A DNA stretch of 55,940 nucleotides from Brachionus koreanus (lineage: Eukaryota > Rotifera > Eurotatoria > Ploima > Brachionidae). The notes below the pieces were generated by a model. That model was not told the origin of the DNA and did no database searches. It was given only the letters and a program-made list of their open reading frames with translations. Shown here piece after piece: positions 1 to 11,483 of this stretch; position 1 is the stretch's first letter; every line of letters starts with the position of its first letter. The stretch covers positions 65,687 to 121,626 of the forward strand of contig PJRA01000475.1 of assembly GCA_016987375.1 (NCBI GenBank). Reading direction: 5' to 3'. The position numbers were made by a program, and so were the translations under genes.

Positions 1-277
1 AAGTTTTAGTGGTAAATTTTCTTAAGCTAATAATTTCGGATGGACAAAGATAAAGTTACGTATTGATATAGCTAGTTTAAAAGCTCAGAGTTAGTACTTT
101 ATTTTGATATATAAAATGTAATAGTTGCTTTATCTGTATAGGAAAAAAATAAACAATAACTTCAAAAAATTTTTAAACTTTCTTTTGCTCTTGAAGTTTT
201 ATTTAATTGTATTGTTGATTGAATATCTAATTTTATTAAAAATTTACAAAAATTCAATTTAAATAAAATTAAAAAAA

Positions 278-600
278 ATGGGACGTCCAAAACAGTAACC
301 TTTACGTGAATTGGTAATTGAACATTCCAAAAATGGCAATTCAAATTCTGAGATATTCAAAATTATGGTTTCAAAAGTTTCTAGAAGAACAATTTCTCGT
401 TGGACTAAAGCCTTCAAAGAAAATGGAAAAACTCTTCCAAAACCTCACCAGGTCGCCGATACTCCTTTTCGAATCATTTAAATAAAAACAAAGTTAAGAG
501 ATTGGCTCAGCAATTTTCAGGAAGACAGGTCGCTATTTAATTTAATATTTCAAGAGCTTCTGTTCGAAATATCTTAAAAGACTCAAATTTGAAAGTTCTT
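278..600 (+). pseudogene. Tc1/mariner-like transposase, N-terminal fragment
   Basis: Reading from the ATG at 278 gives a helix-turn-helix of the Tc1/mariner type, starting MGRPKQ, then a TAA, then LRELVIEHSKNG and RRTISRWTKAFKENGKT in the same frame. After about 455 the similarity moves to another frame (PGRRYSF, KRLAQQFSGRQVA, then a stop, then NISRASVRNILKDS), which is the second HTH of the paired DNA-binding domain. Two stops and one frameshift break it. No DDE catalytic part follows, so this is a 5' relic of a DNA transposon. The family call rests on recognising the paired-HTH pattern; the exact clade is uncertain. Confidence 0.75.
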
Positions 601-705
601 TTTATTTATCTACTATTAATCAAAGTTAATTTAAAATTTAATTTAACACTACATTTATTAGATTTATCACAAAATACACTAGCATAACCTAAGTTTATTT
701 AGCAG

Positions 706-835
706 TATTGAATAAATATAAAAGGCACAGTAGATGACATTCATCTTTATGTTAAGTAATTCACAGACAAAGTCCTATTTCTATATTAATTTTATTAATT
801 TAATTAAATGATTAAATGAATAAGAAAAAAAACAA
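706..835 (+). repeat. Dispersed repeat A, copy 1
   Basis: About 130 bp that recurs at 55441-55575 in the same orientation and at 21268-21395 inverted. Shared blocks are GAATAAATATAAAAGGCAC, TAGATGACAT, and the end TTAAATGATTAAATGAATAA followed by an A-rich run. The A-rich 3' end suggests a retroposed sequence such as a SINE or LINE tail, but no internal promoter was recognised. Confidence 0.7.
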
Positions 836-1060
836 AAGTTTTTTAGTCGAATCTATTAAGGTATTGTATGTTATTTTACTTCATCTCATATCATTCCTAT
901 TTTTTACTCGAACATTTTGTTTTCAAGTTGGACAATTAGTTTTGATTTTCGCTTATAAGCAAAAAATGCTAAATTCAAGTCAAATAACAAGAGGATCTTT
1001 TTATTTTTGAGTAGAATTTTTTAAAAACTATTCCTTTTTATTCTTCTAAAAACAAAAAAT

Positions 1061-1234
1061 TTAAATATGTAAACTTTTTTTATTCAAGCTGTAATCTATG
1101 GCAACAGTCTCAAATGGAACCACAAAACCCAAGCGATTAGCTTTGTTCTTTATTTTTAAATCATTTCTCTTAATATTAATTTTTACATGCAAAAGTATGT
1201 CAGCGTTTAAAAAATCTAATTTTGCTTGTGACAT
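1061..1234 (-). other. Open frame of 57 codons downstream of dachshund, coding status unclear
   Basis: An ATG-initiated frame (MSQAKLDFLNADILLHV...) with base composition a little less AT-rich than its surroundings. It lies beyond the dachshund stop on the same strand. No family is recognised and no splice links were found. It may be a decayed exon or chance. Confidence 0.15.
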
Positions 1235-1357
1235 TTTTTCGGTGTTTTGATGTCTACGATTTAAAAAGAGAAAAAAAAAATTTCAAAATAAAAATTTATA
1301 TTTTATTTTACAAATAGATTAGTAAAAATTAAATAAAACACATTAAAAAATTTGAAT

Positions 1358-2875
1358 TTATTTCTTTGTTTTTCTCAATTTACAATGTTTGAACTTGTTG
1401 CTATACTTGTTCTTGGCTAGCATAAGCTCTAAAATCAATTTAAAAAGATTAATAACTAAAACTTTATTTTTTCATTTTTTTAATAAAATATTAAAGCTTA
1501 CGTCTCAATTTGACCAGATTTCGAATACGCGCCTCATATTTTATCCTCAAATTTCTTTCGTTCAATAAACTCTTTTCCAAATTCACTTAAATCACAAGAT
1601 CAAACATAAACAAAACAAAACAAAACAAAACAAAGAAAAAAATAAAAGTCAAATATGCGAAAATTTACGTTTTGTTTGTCGTAAATTTGACTCCAGTACC
1701 AAAACGCTAGTTGTTAAATACTCGATTCTGTGTATTAGTTGTTGATTTAGAAAAATCAAAGACGCATTTGCGTTCGCTTTAAATTGAAATGTTTTTGGTT
1801 CGTCATCGTCTTTTCTAATCAAGTTCTCTACTGATAATGGATTTTTGCACTTGATTGTTTCTGACGCTGATAGACGAGAACTTGACGAAGACGAAGAAGT
1901 GGGCGAAGACGCGTTTGAATTAGAGCCATATCCGTCTCTATAATTAGTCTTGACTGAAAAATCTTTTTTTTTTTATTTAATAAAAAATTAATTAATTAAA
2001 AGCCCGTCTTCTATTTATATTTTTTTTTTATTTTATTTTTTTATTTTATTTTGTTTATTAGTTAATTTAAAACATGAAAAAATCTAACCTGAAGTCCTGA
2101 CTGAATTTTTGCACGAATTGTCTTCAATACTTTCAGCTCTTTGATTTTTGATTAAAAAACACAATTTAAAAGTCAAGTCGGAAATTAGAAAAAAAAATGA
2201 AAAAAAAAAACTAAAATTACTTTTTTTGCACTAAATTGCCAAAATAAGCTAAACTCAACTGGTCCAAGTTTTTTCTCGAGTCATCCGACGACTCGCTCTC
2301 CCCTCGGGACACATTAGCCCGCTTAGGCGGTCTGCCTGGTCTCGATCTAAGACAATAAGAAAAAAAAATTATCAATTTTAAAATTTAAATAAAAATATTT
2401 TCAATTTATTCTACCCAGAATTAGTGCAATCATCGTAAAGAGTGTCAAATTCACTTGGAGCAATTAGTTTGCATCGGTTGACCCCGGGCTGGATGGCACC
2501 TAGTCCGCGCAATATTCTCACTTGTTCAACATTGCACACAATGGGCACAATGTCTAAGCGTTTCAATTTGGTGTATACTGTATGAAGTCCGCCGACCAAA
2601 TTTTTCAAAAAAAGCTCAAATGCTTGTGGAAGACAAATGAGCAGTTTGTTTTCGACTGAAAACGATGCTACATGACAATTTCTGTATTGGATTATTTTGC
2701 AGCGGTTGTTGTCGGGCGTGTTGCGCGCAATTGGTGCCGAGCATTCATAGCTTAGCTGTGATTGAGATATGGGACTAGTAAAGTTGTTGTCACACTTGAG
2801 CAAATGAGCCGGTGGAGGAACATCATCGTCCACCTGAATGTACACATCGTCTTCGTCATCGACTCGCTTCAGCAT
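1358..2875 (-). CDS. dac: Dachshund homologue (SKI/SNO/DAC transcriptional cofactor), six exons
   Basis: Nuclear DNA-binding cofactor of the SKI/SNO/DAC family, which acts in eye, limb and neuron development in animals. Rebuilt exons on the minus strand: 2875-2415, 2346-2221, 2138-2089, 1953-1669, 1585-1502, 1428-1358. Introns are 68, 82, 135, 83 and 73 bp, all GT-AG and phase-consistent, giving 358 residues. Exon 1 holds the whole domain (about residues 55-152), with the family hallmark CLPQAFELFLKNLVGGLHTV and RILRGLGAIQPGVNRCKL. Exon 2 opens with SRPGRPPKR, which directly follows the domain in Dachshund proteins. Exon 4 has a serine-rich stretch and PLSVENLI, like the start of the second conserved DACH box. 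Exons 5-6 are a charged coiled coil ending KLRKTKK-stop. The N-terminus is much shorter than in fly or vertebrate proteins, so an upstream exon or another start is possible. An AATAAA on the gene strand lies near 1303. Family call is very sure; exons 3, 5 and 6 moderately so. Confidence 0.9.
1611..1634. repeat. (AAAAC)n microsatellite in dachshund intron 4
   Basis: About five tandem copies of CAAAA lie inside the 83-bp intron between exons 4 and 5. Confidence 0.8.
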
Positions 2876-4194
2876 TTTCTCTTTCTTTCTTTTGTTTTAA
2901 CTTCTCTAAATTAATTAGATGCTTAAATTTTGCATATCCAAATGGTTTTTTAGAGAGCCAAGAACAGAATAAAAGAAAAAAAAAGCCAAAATTAAATAAT
3001 ACACTTAATTGGTGAATATTTTAAATGAAAAAAAAAATTTATATAAAAATATTTTTATTTCTATTGGATTTTTGTTGTTGAGCGAATAAGAAAATTTGCT
3101 TAAAAGATAAAATATGAGTATATCCAATTGAGTTAAGACAAAGGAGGAGTCTAAATGTTAGACTAGAAAAATTTTTATATTTTTGCAATTTTTTTCTTTT
3201 GCTTATCTGTAATTCTCCAAGTTAACATTTAAGCTAACAAGACACATTAATTATAGCGGCAGAGCTTAGAAAAAAATAAGTAGATAAAGCCGAGTAATGA
3301 TGCCAGTAAATTTGTTCATCTTGTACTAAGAAATAAATTCAACTAAAAGTCGAAATTTATACGCTCAGAATGATAGATTAAATCGCGGCGTATAGATTTC
3401 GCTATTAGGTGTACACTTATAAACAAAATCTTCAACACAATATCATTTTTAGTGAGTAATAACAATCAACGTATTAATTTACTTTAAATATTTGAATTTT
3501 GTTTGTTTAAAGAAACAAAAAAGAAAAAAAAAGTACTGTTTGGAGAGTTTGTGTAAATCACTTAAAGTCTCTGACTGAATCACTTGAGCTCTCTCTCTCT
3601 CTTCTAGATTAAGTTTGAAGGTTGTTTTTAACTTGAGAATCAACAGTCAATAGAAAAAAAAAAGAGAAAAAAGTTTTGTACGCAAAAATCAATTAGCGTA
3701 CAAATATTGAGATATGATAGATGGAAAGAGAGAGAGAGAGTCTTATTTAAATAAGCGTTGTCACTAGTGTGCAAATGGTGGCCCAATATTAAGCAAATAT
3801 TTTAGGCTCTAAGTGCTCGATTTTTGTTTGTAAATTTCCGCTTCAAACAATTTAACTTTTCTCTAAAATCAAAATAAAAATAAACATAGAATAAAATATT
3901 TTATTTGTAAAATTTATGTGAAAAAAAATTTAATCTTTGAATTTGTTTTGAGCATATTTGCGCTATCCCAGATGCTTGACAAGAATTTTTTCAATTTAAC
4001 ACCATGAATAAAATAATTAAAATAAAAAACCAAACTTTATTAAATTTAAAATCACTTGATATGATTTAAAAAAAATGTAAACTTCGATAACACTTATTTT
4101 TGAATTTTTTCTGACACATTTCAACAATTATTTAACTTGAATATTTTGATGTAGTTTTTTTGTAGTTTCTAAATATTTCTAAATTTCCTTATTA
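2876..4194. promoter_or_regulatory. Upstream region of dachshund with paired CT and GA tracts
   Basis: About 1.3 kb without a credible gene, directly upstream of the dachshund start on the minus strand. It has a CT tract at about 3588-3603 and a complementary GA tract at about 3724-3741, about 120 bp apart, so they could pair or bind GAGA-type factors. The rest is AT-rich. No core promoter motif can be fixed. The regulatory role is inferred from position only. Confidence 0.3.
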
Positions 4195-4824
4195 TTATTT
4201 TTATTATTTTATTCAGAAAACACCTCATGGGCGATGTTAAAAAAAAAAAGAAAAAATAGAAAATTTAAAATAGTAAAAATAAAATCTATTTTAATATGAT
4301 TTGAGGAGTAGTTCTAGGATTTTTCTGTTTTTCACTTGATTCTCTAAAAAGGTACCTAATTGACTACATCGTTCCATCTTTGCTTTCTTCTTTGTTAAGC
4401 TTGTTTTCAAGCTTTATCCTATCACTTGCTTTGGCTGACATATTTTCTATATTGTCTTTTTCTTCTAGGATGGTTTTCATTTCATCTATCACGGATTTTT
4501 TGCTAGTTCTATTTTCTTTTATCTCTTGTTTCATTTAGGATATTGTTCACTATTTTTTTTTCTAAATTTGTTGTTTGCTAATCTCATTATGAAGGACAGT
4601 TTTCTCTTTACCAATATTCTCTCCATTGGTTCCATATTAGGAGCCGAGAATGTCTTGTAAAGGCGGGTTTTGATATTTGTTTTTAGCGATGTATTCATTA
4701 TGCCAATGTTTCCTATGCTGTATACGCTTTTTATCGTATTTTTTATCCTTTGCTCTACATGATTACTGTTGTCGTTTTTCGAATTGATCATCACTCCGAG
4801 GTATTTTATTTTTTGGTATTATTA
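4195..4824 (-). pseudogene. LINE, C-terminal ORF fragment plus 3' UTR with (TAA)n-like tail
   Basis: From 4824 the minus strand reads KYLGVMINSKNDNSNHVEQR and then RLYKTF, the region just after the fingers/palm in jockey/I/CR1-like reverse transcriptases. The frame stops at 4531, and a second open frame (MKQEIKENRTSKKSVIDEM...) carries on to a TAG near 4365. The following 3' UTR (4365 to about 4212) recurs almost unchanged at 43649-43812. It ends in an ATAATAATA-type run, typical of LINEs with simple-repeat tails. 5'-truncated and frameshifted. Confidence 0.75.
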
Positions 4825-4949
4825 TTAAAATCACTCTTATTTTCTTTTTATTATCTCAATCATATCAATCATATTTTATTATCTCATATTTGTTAAACAA
4901 GTCTTATTTGGATCACTATTAAAACTTAATTTTGTTAAAATTTTACCTA

Positions 4950-5560
4950 TAATAAAAAATGGATGTACCTCACTTTAGCTAATGATTTATCATTTTTATT
5001 TAAAAATTCAAGTATCAAAATGTTTGCAGATGATACAACAATAAGTATCTCTGATAAAGACCTTGAATCAGCTTTGATAAAACTAAATGTTACAACCAAA
5101 AGTTTAATAGAATGGTGCATTTTTAACAAAATTGATATAAACTGGTCTAAAACACTTTGCATGATTTTTGAAAATAAAAAAAAAATTGTATCTATATAAG
5201 ATTAAAGTAGATGACGAAGAAATCTCAATTGTTAAGGAAATCTGTTTATTGGGGCTCATTATTGATCAAGATCTTAGCTTTACAAAACTTGCATCTAATT
5301 TATCACTTCAAATTAATCAGAAATTATTTTCAATAAAAGGAATTTTCTATTTTGCTACTTCAGTAAAGGTTCAATAGATAAATTAGCTAGGAGTTATTAT
5401 ATCTCTATCATTACTCTTTTAAACGTAAAGCTTGAAATGAACAGTTTCAATGTACTAAATAACTCTTTAGAGATCTTAATTCTTTTCAACACATAATTTT
5501 TGTAAGGATGCTAGCTTTCTCTTACAAATGTTTTCTTTATTGCAATTTTCCCCTTAGTCT
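4950..5560 (+). pseudogene. Reverse transcriptase relic of a CR1/jockey-like LINE
   Basis: The palm core is visible as KMFADDTTISI (FADD catalytic motif), followed by EWCIFNKIDINWSKT. After a frame change at about 5190 comes the thumb region (CLLGLIIDQDLSFTKLA, then SIKGIFYF, SVKVQ). It is clearly related to the longer relic at 9050-10480 (EWCNFNCIDINWSKT, SVKVQFFKTF). Frameshifts and stops show it is dead. Everything upstream of the FADD motif is missing. Confidence 0.8.
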
Positions 5561-7689
5561 AAAAAAAAATTAAAGAAAAATAAATGAAGGAATTTGAATT
5601 ATATTTTGAGGAACAGCAGCAATAACCTAATTGAATCGATGGCCAAATCAAGAAGTGGAGAAAAGACCTAATTGAATATTTTTATTCAAGATTATTTATT
5701 TCATTTGTGATCAAGAGATCAATGTTGAAGTTTTAAACGTTTAAGAATTCAATTTTCTATAACATAGATTTAATTTATGTAGATTTTTTTACAAATTTTG
5801 AACTATTTAACTTAAATACCTTGTTAAATTTTTTCAAATAAAAATTAAATCAAAAATATATTTTTCAATTTTGTAATTTTTTTATCAAAATGTTTTGTGA
5901 TAAATTTTATATAAATAAATAAATGAAGTGCTAATCAGTCTCTTGAAGCATGTGCACTAGTCTGCCGATTAATCTCGAACTTTAACTGCTAAAAATTCAT
6001 TTAATTCAAAATTCTACCCATAATATTTCTTTAAATAAATGAAATACAACCAAATTTTTGCATATTTTTTTCAAAATACAAAAATTAAAATTAACTTGAA
6101 TAAATAATTGAATATTTTTATAAAAATAATCTTTGATTTTTAATATATTAAGTAATTATTAATTTTCAATTTTTACAGCTATTTCACTAATTTCACTAAA
6201 TTCACTCAATTTTTGTTTCTTTCACATTGCTATAACTTAGCATCTAAAATGAAATTTGGTCTAGTTGTTTAAGTCAATAACTTTTAATGTTGTCTCAAGT
6301 TTTAATGGTGCATCGAGATCTGAAAATTTGAGTTTGAATGAAAAAAGAATTAAAATAAAATATATATTTTTTTCAAACAACTATCAGTTCAATTTAATTA
6401 ATTTAAAGTGGCATTTTAATATTTTATTAGTTAAGCTTACTTTTATTTGTTGAAAGGAATTTAATCTAATATTTTCTAATAGCTTCAACAAAATTTTTGA
6501 TAAGGACTCTTAGGCTAAATTCAAAATTTAGTATAATTCCATTTTTTAAATAAACTTAATGGCATATTTTAATTTAAAAATAAAAAAAAACTAAAAAAAA
6601 AGTTTTCATTTTCAACAATCAACAATTGCTCTATGAATCAATTGATTCAATATTTAAAAACATCATTTAAACGAGTTTATTAAAAAATAATTAAATTTTT
6701 ACATCAAATAATTACTTAATGATTTTATTTATTTATTTATTTTGTTTGATTTGAAATACTCAACTATTAAGCATCCAAAAAATATATATAATATTGTAAC
6801 TTATACTCTTAGCTTTCGAATGATATAATTTTTAAAGTACTTTTAAATTAAAATTGGTGAAATATTTATCTAGGAATAAGAAGGGAACCAAACCCTAAAT
6901 TTTGTAAAATAGTACATAAAATCAAAATTCAATATTCAATATCAGCCACTCATTCTAATAGCTTATATTCTATATAATATGTGTGTAAAATTTCAAGTCA
7001 ATGTCTAATTGTGATTAATAGATATTAGAAAAAATAACCTTGAAATTGATATTTTTTCGTCATAACTCTTGCAAAAATCATCCGATTAAAATAAACTATG
7101 ATTCATTTTGATCAGGATAAAATTCTCTTCAAAGTGATATATCATACTAGTATTCGAATTTTCTTGATTCCCAAGGACAATTTTGGATCAGAGAATGTCA
7201 CATGTGGGTAAAGGAAAAATAAAAAAAATTTAAAATTCAAAAACCATCATTATTTTTGAAAAATAAACAAAATTCTGTATTTGACTGCAAATTTTCACAA
7301 TTTTATAGTTATCAGATTATAATTTTTTTCTAATTGAAGTTTCAGACAAGCACTTTTGAGCATTCGTTATTTAAAATTTAACCAAATGATTGTTTGATTG
7401 AACTCAAAAATTTTTTTTTTTTTAAATTCCAGTTCTATCCTAGATGAAATTGTTTAATTCATGAAAGCTTTGTTCAATTCTTTTAAATAAAAATTTGATC
7501 AGAAAAAAATTAAAAAAAAAAAATTCAATTTTGTTGAATGCTTTATTATCTAATCTTTAATTATTTGATAAATAAATTAAGTTAAATCGAAACACTTAAA
7601 TTGTTTTAAAGAAATAAATATTAATCAATTTTTAAGTTTAATTTTATCTAGTAATTTTTTTTGTTTTTTAGGGAAATAAAGGATGAAAT
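5561..7689. other. AT-rich intergenic stretch
   Basis: About 2.1 kb with no supported gene. It has TTTA-type simple runs near 6726-6742 and poly-A/T runs. The last part is presumably the 3' flank of the failed-axon-connections gene. Confidence 0.5.
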
Positions 7690-8553
7690 TTATAATTCCA
7701 CATCACGCCATTCTTTCCAATACTCTTCTTTGATCTTTCTAAAATGACGAACTAGACTAGGACAAAATTTGACCACAAATTGTCGCAAGGGTCCTTTATC
7801 AAAATAAATCAATTGAGCTACAAAGCAGAACAACACAACGTCTTCATTGCTTATATTGTCTCCGAATAGATAATTTTTGCCATTCAAAAAATTTTCCAGT
7901 GCTTCTAAATCTTGTTTGCCAATGTGATAGACTTCTTCGGCAGTATGTCGGCCGTAGCCTTGAACGCTGAGCGCCTTTCTAAGTCTTGGCTTGAACAATT
8001 TAAAAACAAGATAAGGCATGCCAATATCGGATGCCTTACCAAACATAAATCTATGATAATACATGCTCCATTTAAAGCTCTCTTCTAGCAATTTAAAAAA
8101 GCCTCTGGCTATTGCCTGATCAGTTGTGCTCAATGCAAAAGTAAATGGCTTATCGAATTTTTTGGACAAATGTTCAATAATGAACTGAGAATCGTGGTAT
8201 TCTTCTCCATTTAGAGTTATATAGGGCAATTGTCCTTGTTGTGAACGATCAAAATAAGAATATTCATTCTGATACTTGAGACCAGAAACGCGCAGCCAAG
8301 TTTCTAATTTCAAGCAAGGAACTGAAAGAGACGGCTTTGATTTACTTGATGGAAATTGATGAAGAATAACTACATCACTTGGATACGATTTTTGCTTTTG
8401 ATTTCTTTTGTATTTAAAATAGAATCGTAAAGCTAGTCGAAATAAGTAGTAGCTTGTGACTCCAAATACAATTTTTTTTAGTGTATCATTGCTGGGTGCT
8501 TCTATGGTAAGCTGCATTTTTTTTTCAAAAAAATGATTAAAATTTTCAAACAA
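7690..8553 (-). CDS. Failed axon connections (FAXC)-like protein, GST/metaxin-like fold
   Basis: Single-exon 287-residue protein. Failed-axon-connections proteins carry a thioredoxin-like plus all-helical GST-type domain related to metaxins; fly fax modifies axon growth with Abl signalling. Residues about 24-45 (KKIVFGVTSYYLFRLALRFYF) form one hydrophobic segment followed by basic residues, suggesting a membrane anchor. Residues about 62-130 are the thioredoxin-like half (VVILHQF, CLKLETWLRVSGL, QLPYITLNGEEYHDSQFII, the P-Y-I-x-h-N-G pattern of the family). Residues about 140-275 are the helical half, with NYLFGDNISNEDVVLFCFVA. An alternative start is the methionine at residue 13. The following gene is more than 2 kb away on either side apart from LINE debris. 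Orthology within the FAX/FAXC/FAXDC group cannot be settled by eye. Confidence 0.85.
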   Translation of the reverse strand: MFENFNHFFEKKMQLTIEAPSNDTLKKIVFGVTSYYLFRLALRFYFKYKRNQKQKSYPSDVVILHQFPSSKSKPSLSVPCLKLETWLRVSGLKYQNEYSYFDRSQQGQLPYITLNGEEYHDSQFIIEHLSKKFDKPFTFALSTTDQAIARGFFKLLEESFKWSMYYHRFMFGKASDIGMPYLVFKLFKPRLRKALSVQGYGRHTAEEVYHIGKQDLEALENFLNGKNYLFGDNISNEDVVLFCFVAQLIYFDKGPLRQFVVKFCPSLVRHFRKIKEEYWKEWRDVEL

Positions 8554-9044
8554 AAAAAATGCTGAATAATTTAATCAAAGCGTCTTATGTAAATGTGATA
8601 AAAATAGATGAATATTTTGCATTGAAAATAATATCCATAGCAATAATAATATTTTAATTTAGTAAATTTTTGCTATCAATTCACAATATATTCTTTTCTT
8701 TTTTTTTATTGATAATAGAAAGCTTGATAAAGCTTAGAAATTATTTAATTTTATTCACAACTATTTTTTTTATTAATAAAATTTAAAAAATAACTTTTTT
8801 TTTTAAAATGAAAATTAAAATAAAAATTAAATTTATTATTAATTTGATTATTATTAATTAAAATAAAAAAATTTAATTGATAAATTTTTTTTTTCAAGAA
8901 GTCGTGTAATGACTTCAAGGAAGCTTCACAATATAAAAGATTATTTTTCATTAATTATATGTCCTTGATTATTAATAACTTGATTCTTCCTAAAGAAACA
9001 GTTCTCTTTATTTTCTGATCAAATTCAAATTTTAAAAATGTAAA
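8554..9044. other. 5' flank of the FAXC-like gene, no gene seen
   Basis: About 490 bp, strongly AT-rich, with poly-T runs. It lies between the start of the minus-strand FAXC-like gene and the LINE relic. No motif beyond generic AT-richness. Confidence 0.4.
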
Positions 9045-10480
9045 TATGTAGTATCAGGTATCCCAATACAATTATTAAAAGGATTGAGTGAAAAAATTTC
9101 TCCTATCCTTCTGGAAATCTTCAATAATTGTTTGACTTCTGGTCAGATTCCAGATGAATGGAAAACCGCTCTTGTTACACCTTTGTTTAAAAATAAAGGC
9201 AAATATAGGGGTATTAGTGTTCTGCCATCAATATAAAAAATCTTTGAACGGTAACTAGCATCTCAAATATCAAAGTATTTCGAAACCAACAAGATTTTTT
9301 TCTCAGGACAACATGGTTTCAAGTAAAATTTTTCTTGTGAAACTGCTCTACATGAGCTAATTTCTGATTTAAACGAAATTCGAGATAAAAAATCAATAGC
9401 TATTTTGCTTTTTATCGATTTTAAAAAAGCGTTTGATATTGTGGATACTGATCTATTACTTTCAAAGTTGTTTCATTATGGTTTTGATAAAACCAGTTTG
9501 AACCTAATTAAGAATTATTTTTTTAATCGAAGTCAAATTGTAAAAATAGGAAAATATCGATCAGGAGTTGAGAAGATCAAGTTAGGTGTACCGCAAGGTT
9601 CCGTTCTTGGCTTGGCCCTATTCTTCCTTTTTTTATAAATGACTTGCCAATGTATTTAACTAATCTTAAATCGAAATTATTTGCTGATGATACAACAATT
9701 TATTCTGATCACTTTAATCTTGAGGATTTAATAACAGAATTTTCTCGAAATATTCGCCGTCTCTTTGAATGGTGTAACTTTAATTGTATAGATATCAATT
9801 GGTCAAAGACTTTTTGTATGTTTATTACAAACAAACGAGTTAAAATACCTGAATGTCTTATACTTGAAGGTATTAAATTGAAGTGATCACGAAATATAAA
9901 CTAATTGGAGTAACTATTGATTCAAAACTAGAATTTGGCCAACATGTAACTGAATTTCGGAAGCTTATTAACTATAGACTCTTTTCTATTAAAAAAACTT
10001 TTTTATTTGTCTTTTTCAGTAAAAGTTCAATTTTTTAAAACTTTTATCCTTCCTTATTTTGATTATTGTCTTTCTTTAATTATTTACTTCCACAAGTCTA
10101 GTATACAAAGACTAGCTAATTGTTATTATCTTTGTTTATTTAAGCTGTTTAATTTTAAATTTTCATCTGATGATCTTGTTGTTATTAATGAACACTTAAA
10201 AAAATATAAACTATTCAGCTTTCATCAGAGAATTTTTTTTAGATTGGGACTTTATTCATTCAAGGTTTTCTCATCTCAAAATCCTCCAATTTTAGCAGAG
10301 CAACTAAAAACAAATGCAGTGAGAAATTTACCATATGAATTAAGGAACAAGACTCATCTTATTGAACCAACTTCACAGCGAAAATTTGGCGAAACAACAT
10401 TCGGATATTTTTTTACTAAATTTATTAATAGTTTTTTCCTAAAACAATTTAAATCGAATATAAATATTTTCTCTTTTTAA
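9045..10480 (+). pseudogene. CR1/jockey-like LINE reverse transcriptase, decayed
   Basis: Successive reverse-transcriptase blocks appear in order but in changing frames: IPDEWKTALVTPLFKNKG (motif 1-2) and a stop; LFIDFKKAFDIVDTDLL (motif A); KLGVPQGSVLG (motif B); a frame change; KLFADDTTIY (motif C, catalytic FADD); DINWSKT; a stop near 9886; then FKTFILPYFDYCLS and the C-terminal region ending PYELRNKTHLIEP and NINIFSF-stop. At least three frame breaks plus stops show it is inactive. It is the longer relative of the fragment at 4950-5560. The endonuclease domain is absent. Confidence 0.85.
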
Positions 10481-10639
10481 AAAAAATTTTATATGAAAAT
10501 TTGAACACAATGATAACTAAATTTTTATCAATTAATGAAAGATTTAGATTTATAATTAAATTTTTTTATTTCTAATTTTTATTTAAATTAATATATATTC
10601 TTACTTTTATTGTACAAGCATATCTTGTGTCTTGTTCGT

Positions 10640-11130
10640 GCTAGGCTCCTCGCGATCAACCAATTTGGCTTCATAACTGGTAGATACAGCACCGATATAT
10701 TGATTTTGGCATTAGAGGAAAAGCTATAGACAGTGTTCACCAGAAAGTGATAGGAATTTTATTCGACTTCGGCAAGGCATTCGAACAAATCATTATCAAG
10801 ATCGAGCCTATGTTTCCTAAATGGCTAATCACTTGGATTGCAACCAGGCTATCACATCGTAAGCAATGCGATGTACGCGATGCACGTGACGTTTGTGTTA
10901 TTCAGGACAGTGTTCGGTATTAATGAGTGGCTGCCTCTTGGAGTTGTTTATTGGAATTAAGTACGCATATGTCATTCTAGTTTAGATTGTACGTAACAAA
11001 TTTGGCGACCTTTCTCAGAAGATAGTAGATTTTGTACAATGCTGGTGTTTTGAAAATAAAATGCGCTTGAATGTGGGCAAGTGCAAAATGATCTGCATCA
11101 ATCACCCGCATGTAATTGACATAAGTGTTC
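10640..11130 (+). pseudogene. Second, unrelated jockey-type LINE reverse transcriptase relic
   Basis: Richer in GC than its surroundings. It reads INQFGFITGRYSTDILI, then GILFDFGKAFEQI (motif A-like), PKWLITWIATRLS, WLPLGVV, and MRLNVGKCKMICINHP (the LN-x-x-KCK motif after the FADD block). Deletions have removed or scrambled motifs B and C. Base composition and codons differ from the neighbouring CR1-like relic, so it is a separate family. Confidence 0.7.
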
Positions 11131-11483
11131 CCACTGTTCAAACTATTTTTTAATTTGTATTTTTTTAATAATAAGAAGAATTTAATTGTTTTTAATCAAA
11201 AATTTGAATTAAGCAAAAATATATTTATTTTCTATTTTAGAATTGAAATTTTTTAATTTTTTTTTTTTCAATTAAACAAGATATTATATTTTCATATTTG
11301 GAATGTATATTTGGACACAAAATTTGAAAAATATATTTAATTTCACGTTTATTTTCTAAGAAATATCCTACTGTTGGTAATTGAAGAATGATATTCTGTA
11401 GTTAATTTAAAATATTAAATAAAAAAAAAACGCTAAAAATTGGTCGAGAATATAAAATTTTTTTTTTTCCTAAATAAAAAAAA
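11131..11483. other. Short intergenic stretch, nothing recognised
   Basis: About 350 bp of AT-rich DNA between the LINE relic and the receptor gene start. It would contain the promoter of the receptor if that gene is or was expressed. Confidence 0.4.

Noticed and set aside
816..1010. 64-codon plus-strand frame with a hydrophobic stretch
   Set aside because: Extends from the tail of repeat A, has the composition of random AT-rich DNA, and matches no family.
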